64,000 bases of DNA from Methylobacterium sp. J-067 (lineage in GTDB: Bacteria; Pseudomonadota; Alphaproteobacteria; Rhizobiales; Beijerinckiaceae). The stretch covers positions 62,001 to 126,000 of the forward strand of contig NZ_JAKSXZ010000144.1 of NCBI RefSeq assembly GCF_022829465.1, read 5' to 3'. The position numbers were made by a program, and so were the translations under genes. Under the pieces are notes generated by a model. The model searched no databases. It was given only the letters and a program-made list of their open reading frames with translations, and was not told the origin of the DNA. Positions within the stretch are counted from its first letter, which is position 1. Each line of letters opens with the position of its first letter. Shown one piece after another: positions 49,105 through 57,400 of this stretch.

Positions 49105-49146
49105 GTGACAGGGTCTCTCCAGCGGCGTTATACGTTAGTTGAACGT
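49105..49146 (+). promoter_or_regulatory. promoter and palindrome before the toxin-antitoxin pair
   Basis: GTGACA (49105-49110), 18-base spacer, TATACG (49129-49134). Overlapping the end of the -10 is the palindrome ACGTT-AGTTG-AACGT (49132-49146), 17 bases before the antitoxin start. AbrB-type antitoxins usually repress their own promoter, so this is a likely operator. Confidence 0.5.
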
Positions 49147-49163
49147 GGATCGCGGAGGATGCC

Positions 49164-49388
49164 GTGAAGATCGAGGTGAAGAAGATTGGCAACTCGACGG
49201 GCCTGATCCTGCCAAAGGAATTCGTGAGCCGGCTGAACCTTTCGCAGGGGGATTGGCTGCACGTGACCGAGAACGCGGATGGGTCTGTGCGGCTGTCGCC
49301 CTATGACCCGACTTTCGAGAAGGGCATGGAGATCGCCGAGAAGGCGATGAAGACTTACCGCAACGCCCTCTCCGAACTCGCCAAGTAG
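49164..49388 (+). CDS. AbrB/MazE-family antitoxin
   Basis: A 74-aa swapped-hairpin DNA-binding protein: IEVKKIGNSTGLILPKEFVSRLNL, the AbrB/SpoVT fold, then an acidic helical tail (YDPTFEKGMEIAEKAMKTYRNAL) that would neutralise the toxin. GTG start after GGAGG. The Doc gene begins 21 bases later. Like the toxin, it is noticeably less GC-rich than its neighbours. Confidence 0.87.
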   Translation: MKIEVKKIGNSTGLILPKEFVSRLNLSQGDWLHVTENADGSVRLSPYDPTFEKGMEIAEKAMKTYRNALSELAK

Positions 49389-49409
49389 GCCAACTCGCGA
49401 ACGACGACG

Positions 49410-49796
49410 ATGAGTGGAATCGTCTGGCTGACAAGCGAACTTGTTCAAGCCATCCACGGCCGGCAGCTTCGTCTGTTCGGCGGGCCGACCGGCCTGCGCG
49501 ACGAAGGAGCACTCGAATCCGCTCTCGGCCGTCCGGTCAACCGGGCGGCCTACGGTGAGCCCGATCTCGCTGAGTTGGCAGCAGCCTACGCCTTCGGCAT
49601 CGCCAAGAATCATCCCTTCGTGGACGGGAATAAGCGGGCTTCTCTACTCGCCCTCGTCACGTTCCTCGGACTCAACAACATCGAGTTCGTGGCCGACGAG
49701 GCGCAAGCCGTGGTGATGATTCGCAGCCTCGCCGCAGGCGAGATCGACGAAGCGGGCCTCACGCGCTGGATCCGGGACAACTGGACGAAAGACTAG
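49410..49796 (+). CDS. doc: Doc-family toxin (Fic-like kinase)
   Basis: A 128-aa Doc/Fic-fold toxin. The motif HPFVDGNKRAS at residues 68-78 matches Doc HxFx(D/N)xNKR. The family founder phosphorylates EF-Tu and stops translation. N-terminal IHGRQLRLFGG and the helix GLRDEGALESAL fit the family. It pairs with the AbrB antitoxin; this antitoxin/toxin mix is a known variant of Phd-Doc. Confidence 0.9.
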   Translation: MSGIVWLTSELVQAIHGRQLRLFGGPTGLRDEGALESALGRPVNRAAYGEPDLAELAAAYAFGIAKNHPFVDGNKRASLLALVTFLGLNNIEFVADEAQAVVMIRSLAAGEIDEAGLTRWIRDNWTKD

Positions 49797-49881
49797 CGCC
49801 CGCGTTACGGCGTCCCGGTGCCTTTCTGTGGGTGGGAGTGAGGCTTATCTCGTTGTCAAACGCAGTCGAGATGTCGAGCCG

Positions 49882-51249
49882 ATGCCGAGCCCCTACAGAG
49901 ACCGCGAAGCCAACCGCTTCACCGCCCGCGCCGGGCGCTACGCCAGCGTCGGTGCCAATGTCGGCGGCGTTGCCGCGCGCATGGCCATGTCGCGCCTGTT
50001 CGGAAAGGAAGGCACCACCAACGCCGCCGCCCTCGCGGAGGCCCTGGGCGGCCTGAAGGGGCCGATCATGAAGGTGGCGCAGCTTCTTGCCACCGTGCCG
50101 GATCTGCTTCCGCCGGAATACGCGGCCGAGTTGCAGAAGCTCCAGGCCGACGCGCCGCCCATGGGCGCGGCCTTCGTGAAGCGCCGGATGCAGGCCGAAC
50201 TCGGGCCCGATTGGTCGAACCGCTTCGGCAGCTTCGACCTGAAGCCCGCCGCCGCCGCCTCGCTGGGGCAGGTGCACCGCGCCACCACGAAGGATGGCCA
50301 GAAACTCGCGTGCAAGCTCCAATACCCGGACATGCAATCGGCCGTGGAGGCCGACCTCAAGCAGCTCGAAGTCGCCTTCGCCCTGCACCGCCGGATGAAT
50401 TCCTGGCTCGACACCCGCGAGATCGCCAAGGAGATCGGCGAACGGGTGCGCGAGGAGCTGGATTACGAGCGCGAGGCCAAGCACGCGAAGCTCTACGGTG
50501 CCGTGCTGCGCGACATCGACGCCGTGCGCGTCCCGGAGGTGTACCCGGAACTCTCCACCGGCCGCCTCCTGAGTCTCAGCTGGCTCGACGGCGAGAAGAT
50601 CCTCGGCTTCACCGAGGGGTCGGTGGAGACCCGCAACCGCATCGCTCAGGCGATGTTCAAGGCGTGGTGGCACCCGTTCAGCCGCGCAGCGGTGATCCAT
50701 GGCGATCCCCACCTCGGCAATTACACGATCTTCCGCGACGGCGGTGAGCCGGCGGGCATCAACCTGCTCGATTACGGCTGTGTCCGCATCTTCCACCCGC
50801 GCTTCGTCGGCGGCGTGGTCGATCTCTATCGTGGCCTCCTGGAGAACGACGAAGCCCGTGTCGTCCACGCCTACGAGGTCTGGGGTTTCCGCGATCTCGA
50901 CAAGGAGAAGATCGAGATCCTTAACATCTGGGCGCGGTTCATCTATGGGCCGCTGTTGGAGGACCGGGTCCGCACCGTCGCCGACGGGGTGAAGCCCGGC
51001 GAATACGGGCGGCGGCAGGCCTTTGAGGTCCATCAGGCGCTGAAGGAGCGGGGGCCGGTGACGGTACCGCAGGAATTCGTCTTCATGGACCGGGCGGCGG
51101 TCGGCCTCGGCGCGGTGTTCCTGCACCTGCGCTCCGAGCTGAACTACCATCAGTTGTTCGAGGCGGAGATCGAGCACTTCTCCACGGAAGCCCTCACCGT
51201 GCGCCAGGGGCAGGCCCTCGACGCGGCCGGACTCGCCCGCCCGGTCTGA
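49882..51249 (+). CDS. ABC1/UbiB/ADCK-like atypical kinase
   Basis: A 455-aa protein of the COQ8/UbiB family. KxGQ-type motif (KGPIMKVAQLLATVPD), the AAAASLGQVHRA nucleotide loop, the catalytic HGDPHLGNY (H273-D275) and LLDYG in the DFG place. Some members regulate ubiquinone synthesis; others have unknown roles. The ATG at 49882 was taken. A hairpin downstream may end it. Which lipid or quinone pathway it serves is not shown by context. Confidence 0.87.
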   Translation: MPSPYRDREANRFTARAGRYASVGANVGGVAARMAMSRLFGKEGTTNAAALAEALGGLKGPIMKVAQLLATVPDLLPPEYAAELQKLQADAPPMGAAFVKRRMQAELGPDWSNRFGSFDLKPAAAASLGQVHRATTKDGQKLACKLQYPDMQSAVEADLKQLEVAFALHRRMNSWLDTREIAKEIGERVREELDYEREAKHAKLYGAVLRDIDAVRVPEVYPELSTGRLLSLSWLDGEKILGFTEGSVETRNRIAQAMFKAWWHPFSRAAVIHGDPHLGNYTIFRDGGEPAGINLLDYGCVRIFHPRFVGGVVDLYRGLLENDEARVVHAYEVWGFRDLDKEKIEILNIWARFIYGPLLEDRVRTVADGVKPGEYGRRQAFEVHQALKERGPVTVPQEFVFMDRAAVGLGAVFLHLRSELNYHQLFEAEIEHFSTEALTVRQGQALDAAGLARPV

Positions 51250-51257
51250 GCCGGGGA

Positions 51258-51279
51258 CGGCGTGCGCCACCGCACGCCG
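51258..51279 (+). terminator. hairpin after the ABC1 kinase
   Basis: CGGCGTGCG, CCAC loop, CGCACGCCG: a perfect 9-base-pair stem, 9 bases past the stop. No T-run. Confidence 0.6.
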
Positions 51280-51511
51280 CCGCCGGGACAGTATACCCGT
51301 GCCGGCGATAGCATTCACTGCAGTTGCCGGTGGCTCGGCCCCGATCTTCGCCGCATTCCGGGAGCAGAAACCATCGGATACTGGTCCGTGACCGGCCCCT
51401 GACAACCTCCGGCTGGACGCTTTCCGCGCAGGCGGCGTTGCTTAAAGCTTGGCTTAAGGGGATACAGCTACCCGTTGGGTCGCGGCAGTTCGGCCGCCGG
51501 TGGAGAATCCG

Positions 51512-53473
51512 ATGCGCGTCTCGCGCTCCAACCAGGCCGCGCTGGCTGCCCTTCTCGCCGGGCTGATGGCCGGCGGACCGGTCCGTGCCGCCTCTCCCGA
51601 GCCGAGCCCCACCTCCGTCGATGCGGCGGCCAAGCCCTCCGTGGCCGCCACCCCCGAGCCCAAGGGCGACGACGGCAAGGACGCCCCCGCCAACCCCGTC
51701 TCCGATTACAAGCCGCCGGAGCCGGCGCCGGACAGCGCCCCCGCGCCGGCCCCCACGGCCACCGCCCCCGCCGAGCCGACCGAGCCGCTTCCGGCGTCCG
51801 TCTTCGCGCGGCTGAACGATCCCGCGCCGCTCCTCACCCGCTTGGGTTCGAAGGAGCGCGCGGCGATCAAGACCTTCTACGATGCCCGCGCCGACAAGCC
51901 GGTCTGGATCGTGGACGGGGCCTGGACGCCGGCCGCCAAGGCCATCGCCGCGCGCCTCGGGGCGGCCGACGAGGACGGGCTCGATCCGCGCGCCTATCCC
52001 GTGCCGACCCTCGCCGAGAAGCCCGACGACAAGGCCGTCGCCGATGCCGACCTGCGCCTCTCGGCGGCGGCGGTGCTCTATGCGCGGGATGCGCGGGGCG
52101 GGCGGATCAACCCATCCTCGATCTCGCGGCTCATCACCCCGACCCTCGATCTGCCCGCCGCCGACGCGGTGTTGTCCAAGCTCGCCGAGGCGGGACCGCA
52201 GGCTGGCGACACGCTCGCCTCCTACAACCCCGCCACCGAGGGCTACCGCGCCCTGAAGGCGCAGCTCGCGAGCCTGCGCGGCCCGAAGGTGCCGGCGGCC
52301 AAGCCCCTGACCCTGCCGCCGGGCCCGACCCTCAAGACGGGGATGCGTGACCCGCGCGTGCCCGCCCTGCGGACGCATTTCGGCCTGGAGAGCCGGCCGG
52401 GCGAGGCCGACCTCTACGATGCCTCCGTCGCGGACGCGGTGACGCGGTTCCAGCGCGAGCGCGGCCTGCCGGGGGATGGCGCGCTGAACAAGCGCACGCT
52501 CGCGGCGCTGGCCAATCTCGGCCGCCCGACGAAGTCCGGCGACGGGGCCGAATTGCTCGTGAACATGGAGCGCTGGCGCTGGCTGCCCCCAACCCTCGGG
52601 CCGGATTACGTGCTGGTGAACATCCCGGAATTCCGCCTGCGCATCTTCCGGGACAGCAAGCTCCGTGACGAGACCCGCGTGATCGTCGGCAAGGCGGAAT
52701 CGCCTACGCCGACCTTTTCGGGGATGATGGAATACGCCGTCGTCAACCCGTCCTGGTACGTGCCGCCCTCCATCCTGAAGACGATGGCGCCCAAGCTCGC
52801 GAGCTATGGCGGCAAGACCTGGGGCGGTTACGAGATCGTCCGCCGGGGCGGCCACATCTCCCTGCGGCAGCCGCCGGGCGAGAAGAATGCCCTTGGTTTC
52901 ATCAAGTTCATGTTCCCGAACCAGCACGCGGTGTACCTGCACGACACGCCGAACCGCTCGCTGTTCTCCGCCTCGACGCGGGCCTTCAGCCATGGCTGCG
53001 TGCGGGTGGACGACCCGTTCCGCTTCGCCGACACGGTGCTGCCGGATTGGAGCGAGGAGCGCCTGAAGAAGCTGATCGGCAAGGGCGAGCGGACGATCCG
53101 CCTGCCGCAGAAGCTGCCGGTCCATCTCGCCTACTTCACCACCTGGGTGGACGACCTCGGCTCCCTGCGCCGGGCGCCCGACCTCTACGGCTACGACGCG
53201 CCGATGCGCGCCGCCCTCGGCTTGCCGGGGGGCGGCGGCCCTGCCATCGCGAAGCTGGCGAAGGAGCCCGCCCGCAAGGTCGCGGAGGGCAGCCCCCGCC
53301 AGGCGGCGCCGACGCGGCACGCGACCCATGCCCGCCCGCATCCCCGCCGTTACGCGGAGCCGGAGATGGACGTGTTCGATTCGCCCCGGGGCGGTCGCGC
53401 CGGTCGGCCGGAATACGGCGAGCCGGGGCTCTGGACCCCCGCACCCGCGCCGGTCTCGCGCTCCTTCTGGTAG
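51512..53473 (+). CDS. L,D-transpeptidase, YcbB/LdtD type
   Basis: Periplasmic enzyme (653 aa) that makes 3-3 cross-links in peptidoglycan. Signal peptide (1-26, ending VRAA), then a Pro/Ala-rich low-complexity stretch to about residue 95. A helical scaffold and a peptidoglycan-binding domain (MRDPRVPALRTHFGL to TLAALANLG) precede the YkuD domain with VYLHDTPNR and the catalytic C496 in FSHGCVRVDDP. The C-terminus is basic and His-rich. The ATG at 51512 follows GGAGAA; GTG at 51500 is also possible. Confidence 0.9.
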   Translation: MRVSRSNQAALAALLAGLMAGGPVRAASPEPSPTSVDAAAKPSVAATPEPKGDDGKDAPANPVSDYKPPEPAPDSAPAPAPTATAPAEPTEPLPASVFARLNDPAPLLTRLGSKERAAIKTFYDARADKPVWIVDGAWTPAAKAIAARLGAADEDGLDPRAYPVPTLAEKPDDKAVADADLRLSAAAVLYARDARGGRINPSSISRLITPTLDLPAADAVLSKLAEAGPQAGDTLASYNPATEGYRALKAQLASLRGPKVPAAKPLTLPPGPTLKTGMRDPRVPALRTHFGLESRPGEADLYDASVADAVTRFQRERGLPGDGALNKRTLAALANLGRPTKSGDGAELLVNMERWRWLPPTLGPDYVLVNIPEFRLRIFRDSKLRDETRVIVGKAESPTPTFSGMMEYAVVNPSWYVPPSILKTMAPKLASYGGKTWGGYEIVRRGGHISLRQPPGEKNALGFIKFMFPNQHAVYLHDTPNRSLFSASTRAFSHGCVRVDDPFRFADTVLPDWSEERLKKLIGKGERTIRLPQKLPVHLAYFTTWVDDLGSLRRAPDLYGYDAPMRAALGLPGGGGPAIAKLAKEPARKVAEGSPRQAAPTRHATHARPHPRRYAEPEMDVFDSPRGGRAGRPEYGEPGLWTPAPAPVSRSFW

Positions 53474-53633
53474 GCGCAGGCCTTTCTCCCCAGCGACGCG
53501 TGCGCGCCCGCACGGCCGGGCACGATTTCGCCATGGTCCAGGCTTAGCCGTTCGGCCGTGATGGCCGCGCGGAGTGACTCCAGGTACGGCCACGGATCGT
53601 CCCGCCTCGGGCGGGCTCCGGGAGGAGAGTGCC

Positions 53634-55073
53634 GTGCCGACCAGTCGCGTCTCCACCCGATCGATCCGCCGGTGGGTCGTCGCCGCATCGGGCATCCTGG
53701 CGGCGATAGTCGCAGGCACGGTGGAGACGGAGAACGCGGTCGCCAACGGCGACACCCGCACCCTCTCGATCTATCACACCCACACGCAAGAGAGCCTGAC
53801 CGTCACCTTCAAGCGGGACGGCCGCTACGACCGCGCCGCCCTCGACCAATTGAACTGGCTGTTGCGCGACTGGCGGGTCAACGAGCCCACCAAGATGGAT
53901 CCGCGCCTGTTCGATACGGTGTGGGAGGCCTACCGGCAGGTCGGCTCCAGCCAGCCGATCAACATCGTCTCGGCCTATCGCTCCCCCGGCACCAACGCCA
54001 TGCTCCGGCGGCGCTCGAAGGCGGTGGCCGAATACAGCCAGCACATGCTCGGCAAGGCAATGGACTTCTACCTGCCCGACGTGACGATCGACCGGATCCG
54101 CGAGGTCGGGTTTCTGATGTCGCGTGGCGGCGTGGGCTGGTATCCCCGCGCCAACACGCCGTTCATCCACATGGATGTCGGTTCGGTGCGCTCGTGGCCG
54201 CGCATGACGCACGACCAGTTGGCCCGCCTGTTCCCGGACGGGAAGACCGTCCACCTGCCCGCCGACGGCCACCCGATGGCCCGCTACGAGGAGGCGAAAG
54301 CCGAGATCCTGGCGCGTGGCGGCACGGTCGCCGGCATCACCACCCAGTTGGCCGGGGGCGAGGAGGAGGACGGGCCGAGCCTGATGAGCTTCCTCGCCGG
54401 CCTGTTCGGTGGCTCGAAGCCGGAGCCCGTCGCGCCGCCCGCGCCCGTCGTCGCCGCGCGCCGGGGCAAGGCGCCGCCGGTCGTCGCCGTCGCGAGCGCC
54501 GATCCCGAGGACACGAGCGGGGCGAAGGCGGCCATGGCCTACGCGGCGCCCGCCGCCGCGCCGCAGACCGACGCGAAAGCGATGCTGACCGCCGAACGCG
54601 CCGCCGTGCCGGACACCGAATCCGCGCTGCCCTCCGTCGTGGCGCCCCTTCCGCCGCGTCGCCCGAGCGAAGCGTCCATCATCGCCGCCGCCGCGATCAC
54701 CATGCCGCTCCCGCCACCGCGCCCGGTGCAGCTTGCCGCCCTCGACGGCGGGATGGCGTTGCCGCTCCGCGCGGCGATTCCCGCGGCTCCCGCGCCGACG
54801 CCGCACGCGACCCTCGTGGGGCCGGATGCGGATTCGAAGATGCAATTGCGTTCGCTGTTCGAGGCGGTGGCGATGGGGCCGGTGGCCGCCCCGGCGGGCC
54901 GCAACGTGCCAGTGCGCGTGGCCACCGCGAAGCCTCAACCCGTCGCCCCGGCCCTGCCGGTCGACGCGCCGTCCCGCGTCACCACCCGCTTCGCGCGGGA
55001 GGTGCCCGACGGCGCCCTGCTCGGCGACCGCTTCACCGGTCCTGCGGCGGTGAAGCTCCGGACGTCGCAGTGA
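53634..55073 (+). CDS. DUF882/M15-like peptidoglycan hydrolase
   Basis: A 479-aa exported protein (signal segment about residues 12-33). The DUF882 peptidase domain (40-215) has SAYRSPGTNAMLRRRS, the metal motif SQHMLGKAMDFYLP and FIHMDVGSVRSW, as in MepK/YcbK. The remaining about 260 residues are Ala/Pro-rich low-complexity sequence with repeated PPRRP-like pieces and no visible domain. The start is GTG at 53634 after GGGAGGAGAG. Adjacent to an L,D-transpeptidase, so cell-wall remodelling is likely. Confidence 0.83.
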   Translation: MPTSRVSTRSIRRWVVAASGILAAIVAGTVETENAVANGDTRTLSIYHTHTQESLTVTFKRDGRYDRAALDQLNWLLRDWRVNEPTKMDPRLFDTVWEAYRQVGSSQPINIVSAYRSPGTNAMLRRRSKAVAEYSQHMLGKAMDFYLPDVTIDRIREVGFLMSRGGVGWYPRANTPFIHMDVGSVRSWPRMTHDQLARLFPDGKTVHLPADGHPMARYEEAKAEILARGGTVAGITTQLAGGEEEDGPSLMSFLAGLFGGSKPEPVAPPAPVVAARRGKAPPVVAVASADPEDTSGAKAAMAYAAPAAAPQTDAKAMLTAERAAVPDTESALPSVVAPLPPRRPSEASIIAAAAITMPLPPPRPVQLAALDGGMALPLRAAIPAAPAPTPHATLVGPDADSKMQLRSLFEAVAMGPVAAPAGRNVPVRVATAKPQPVAPALPVDAPSRVTTRFAREVPDGALLGDRFTGPAAVKLRTSQ

Positions 55074-55083
55074 GGCTCGCGCC

Positions 55084-55590
55084 TCACTCCATCCCGTCAT
55101 CCTCGACCGGCCTGTAATAGCGGATCACCCGCCCATCCGGGTATTCCACGGTGCGCCGGCGCATCACGAGGTAGCCCGAGCCCACCGCCGTGCTCAGCCG
55201 GTCGAGGCGCTGATCCTCGTAGGAGGGCGGGAAGCCGGCCTCGCTGTAGGTGCGGTAGACGTAGCGACGCGGCGGGGCCATCGCCACGATCCGGGGCGCG
55301 TGCGCATGGACCATGCGGGGCGGGGGCGCCTCGTGAGCGACGCGGACGCGGCGATTCCGCACGGCGACCCGGCGGGGCGCCTCGACCGACTGGCGTTTCA
55401 CCCGCGCTTCCTTCCGCACAGGCGCCGAGACGGCGGCCGGCGTCTCCGGCTTGGCAGCCTGGGGAGCGGGCTTGGCCGCCTCCGGCTGGCGGGCCGGCGG
55501 ATCGGTCCAAGTCGAGCCACCCGCCGCATGGGCGGCGAAACCGGTACAGAGAAAGGCGGCGATGAGGCTGCTGCGCACGCCGTACGGCAT
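55084..55590 (-). CDS. hypothetical periplasmic protein
   Basis: A 168-aa protein with a signal peptide (MPYGVRSSLIAAFLCTGFAAHAAG), a Pro/Lys/Ala-rich middle and a basic Arg/Val section; the C-terminus has tyrosines and DGRVIRYYRPVEDDG. No family recognised. The ATG at 55590 follows a strong GGAGGT ribosome site. Convergent with the DUF882 gene. Confidence 0.65.
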   Translation of the reverse strand: MPYGVRSSLIAAFLCTGFAAHAAGGSTWTDPPARQPEAAKPAPQAAKPETPAAVSAPVRKEARVKRQSVEAPRRVAVRNRRVRVAHEAPPPRMVHAHAPRIVAMAPPRRYVYRTYSEAGFPPSYEDQRLDRLSTAVGSGYLVMRRRTVEYPDGRVIRYYRPVEDDGME

Positions 55591-55863
55591 GGGGACCTCC
55601 CGAAAGATGCTGCCACGAAGGCGGGGCAGGATTGCCAAGGACTATACAGCAACAACACGATTCGAGATATGGCGCGCCGCAATGAGCGGCAAACTTCTAC
55701 AACTCAAATCGCTATCGAACACGAAAGTGAGTTAATTCCGCTCTGTGAGGATTATTGAGCTGTTTCGGCGCACAGGCGGACGCGCAAACCGGATGTTCGG
55801 TTTTTCGATGCGACGCGAAGACCTTCGACGGAACTCCACCCCGCCGGAGCGGTTTGCGAGCCG

Positions 55864-56094
55864 ATGCCATCCGACATGACCCGTGACGCGGCTCCCTTGC
55901 GGGTCAGCGTCGATCTCAACCTCTGCCAAGCTTACGCGCAGTGCTGCTACGCGGCACCGCGACATTTCCGCATCGATGGGCGGGAGGCGCTGTTCTACGA
56001 TCCGGCGCCCTCGGCGGCCGACCGCGTTGACATCGAGCGCGCCCGCTTGGCCTGCCCGGTCCAAGCGATCCGCGTCGAAGACAGCCAAGCCTGA
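55864..56094 (+). CDS. 3Fe-4S ferredoxin of a P450 system
   Basis: A 76-aa ferredoxin. The cysteine pattern C21-x5-C27 and C64-P (NLCQAYAQC, RLACPVQAI) fits the single-cluster 3Fe-4S/4Fe-4S ferredoxins that feed bacterial P450s. C28, next to C27, is an extra cysteine. ATG at 55864; 55876 is an in-frame alternative. The reductase gene follows after one base, so the trio is one operon. Confidence 0.88.
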   Translation: MPSDMTRDAAPLRVSVDLNLCQAYAQCCYAAPRHFRIDGREALFYDPAPSAADRVDIERARLACPVQAIRVEDSQA

Positions 56095-56095
56095 C

Positions 56096-57376
56096 ATGGC
56101 CGATCGTCCTCCGCCGGAGCGCATTGTCGTGGTCGGGGCCGGGCTCGCGGGCCTGCGCGGGGCCGAAGCCCTGCGCGCGTCGGGCTATCGCGGCCAGCTC
56201 ACCCTCGTCGGCGACGAGCCGCACCGCCCCTACGACCGGCCGCCCCTGTCGAAGCATGTCCTTCTCGGGCATCTGCCGGCCGATGCCAGCCGCTTGCCCT
56301 CGGACCTGACGGACGACGTGACGTGGCGCCTCGGCGTCGGCGCGCGCGCCCTCGACCGGGAGGCGCGGATCGTCCACCTCACCGACGGTGACAGCCTTCC
56401 CTACGACCGCCTGCTCATCGCCACCGGCACGCGGGCGCGGCCCTGGGTGCACGAGGACGAGGCGAAGCTCGCCAATGTCTTCACCATCCGCACCCGTGAC
56501 GATTCCGCCGCGCTTCGCGAGGTCCTGGCCGCGCGGCCGAAGCGCGTCGTCGTGATCGGCGCCGGCTTCATCGGCTGCGAGGTCGCCGCCGTCTGCCGCG
56601 AACTCGACCTGAAGGTCAGCCTCATCGATCCCGCAGCCACCACGCTCTCGCGGGTGCTCGGCACCACGGTGGGTGGGATGATCGGCGAGGTGCATCGCAA
56701 GGCGGGCGTCGAGATGCGCTTCGGCAGCGAGGTCGAGCATCTCGAACACAAGAACGGCCGTGTCACCGGCGTGCGGCTCGCCGACGGCAAGCATCTCAAG
56801 GCCGACGTCGTGGTCGTCGCCCTCGGGGCCGTGCGCAACATCGAATGGCTCGACGGCTCCGGCCTCTCGGCCGATCCGGGCGGGCTCGATTGCGACGAGC
56901 ACGGCTTCGTCCTCGACGATCAGAGCCGCCCCGACCACGCCATCACGGCGGCGGGGGATGTCGCGCGCTTTCCCCACCCGCTCTACGGCGGGCGTCGGGT
57001 AGCGCTGGAACATTGGGGTCACGCGGTCGCGCAGGCCGAGTATGCCGGGCGGCTGCTCGCGGGGCTCGAACCCGCCGCGCCCTACGCGGCGGTGCCGAAC
57101 TTCTGGTCCACCCAGGGCACCATGGTGGTGAAGTCGGCGGGCCTCACGGACGGCGCCGACGCGGTCGCCATCGTGCAGGGCGATCCGGCCGAGCGCCGCT
57201 TCGTCGCCGTCTACGGCCGGGCCGGGCGGTGCGTCGCGGCGGTCGCCGTCGACAGCGCCCGCTGGCTGCCGATCTACGCCGAAAAGGTCGCCACCGCCGC
57301 GCCCTTCCCCCCGACCGAGACGGCCACCGACCGTCCCCTGCGCGACCTCGAGATCCAGGATCCGGGCTTCGCCTGA
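56096..57376 (+). CDS. NAD(P)H-ferredoxin reductase (FAD-dependent)
   Basis: A 426-aa flavoprotein related to putidaredoxin/rubredoxin reductases. FAD motif VVVGAGLAGLRGAEALR (G14-G16-G19), second NAD(P) motif VVVIGAGFIGCEVA, ATG-like ATGTRARPW, and the AAGDVARFPHPLYG segment. Carries electrons from NAD(P)H to the ferredoxin encoded just upstream. Confidence 0.92.
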   Translation: MADRPPPERIVVVGAGLAGLRGAEALRASGYRGQLTLVGDEPHRPYDRPPLSKHVLLGHLPADASRLPSDLTDDVTWRLGVGARALDREARIVHLTDGDSLPYDRLLIATGTRARPWVHEDEAKLANVFTIRTRDDSAALREVLAARPKRVVVIGAGFIGCEVAAVCRELDLKVSLIDPAATTLSRVLGTTVGGMIGEVHRKAGVEMRFGSEVEHLEHKNGRVTGVRLADGKHLKADVVVVALGAVRNIEWLDGSGLSADPGGLDCDEHGFVLDDQSRPDHAITAAGDVARFPHPLYGGRRVALEHWGHAVAQAEYAGRLLAGLEPAAPYAAVPNFWSTQGTMVVKSAGLTDGADAVAIVQGDPAERRFVAVYGRAGRCVAAVAVDSARWLPIYAEKVATAAPFPPTETATDRPLRDLEIQDPGFA

Positions 57377-57400
57377 CAGACCGGCAACGGAGCCGACATT

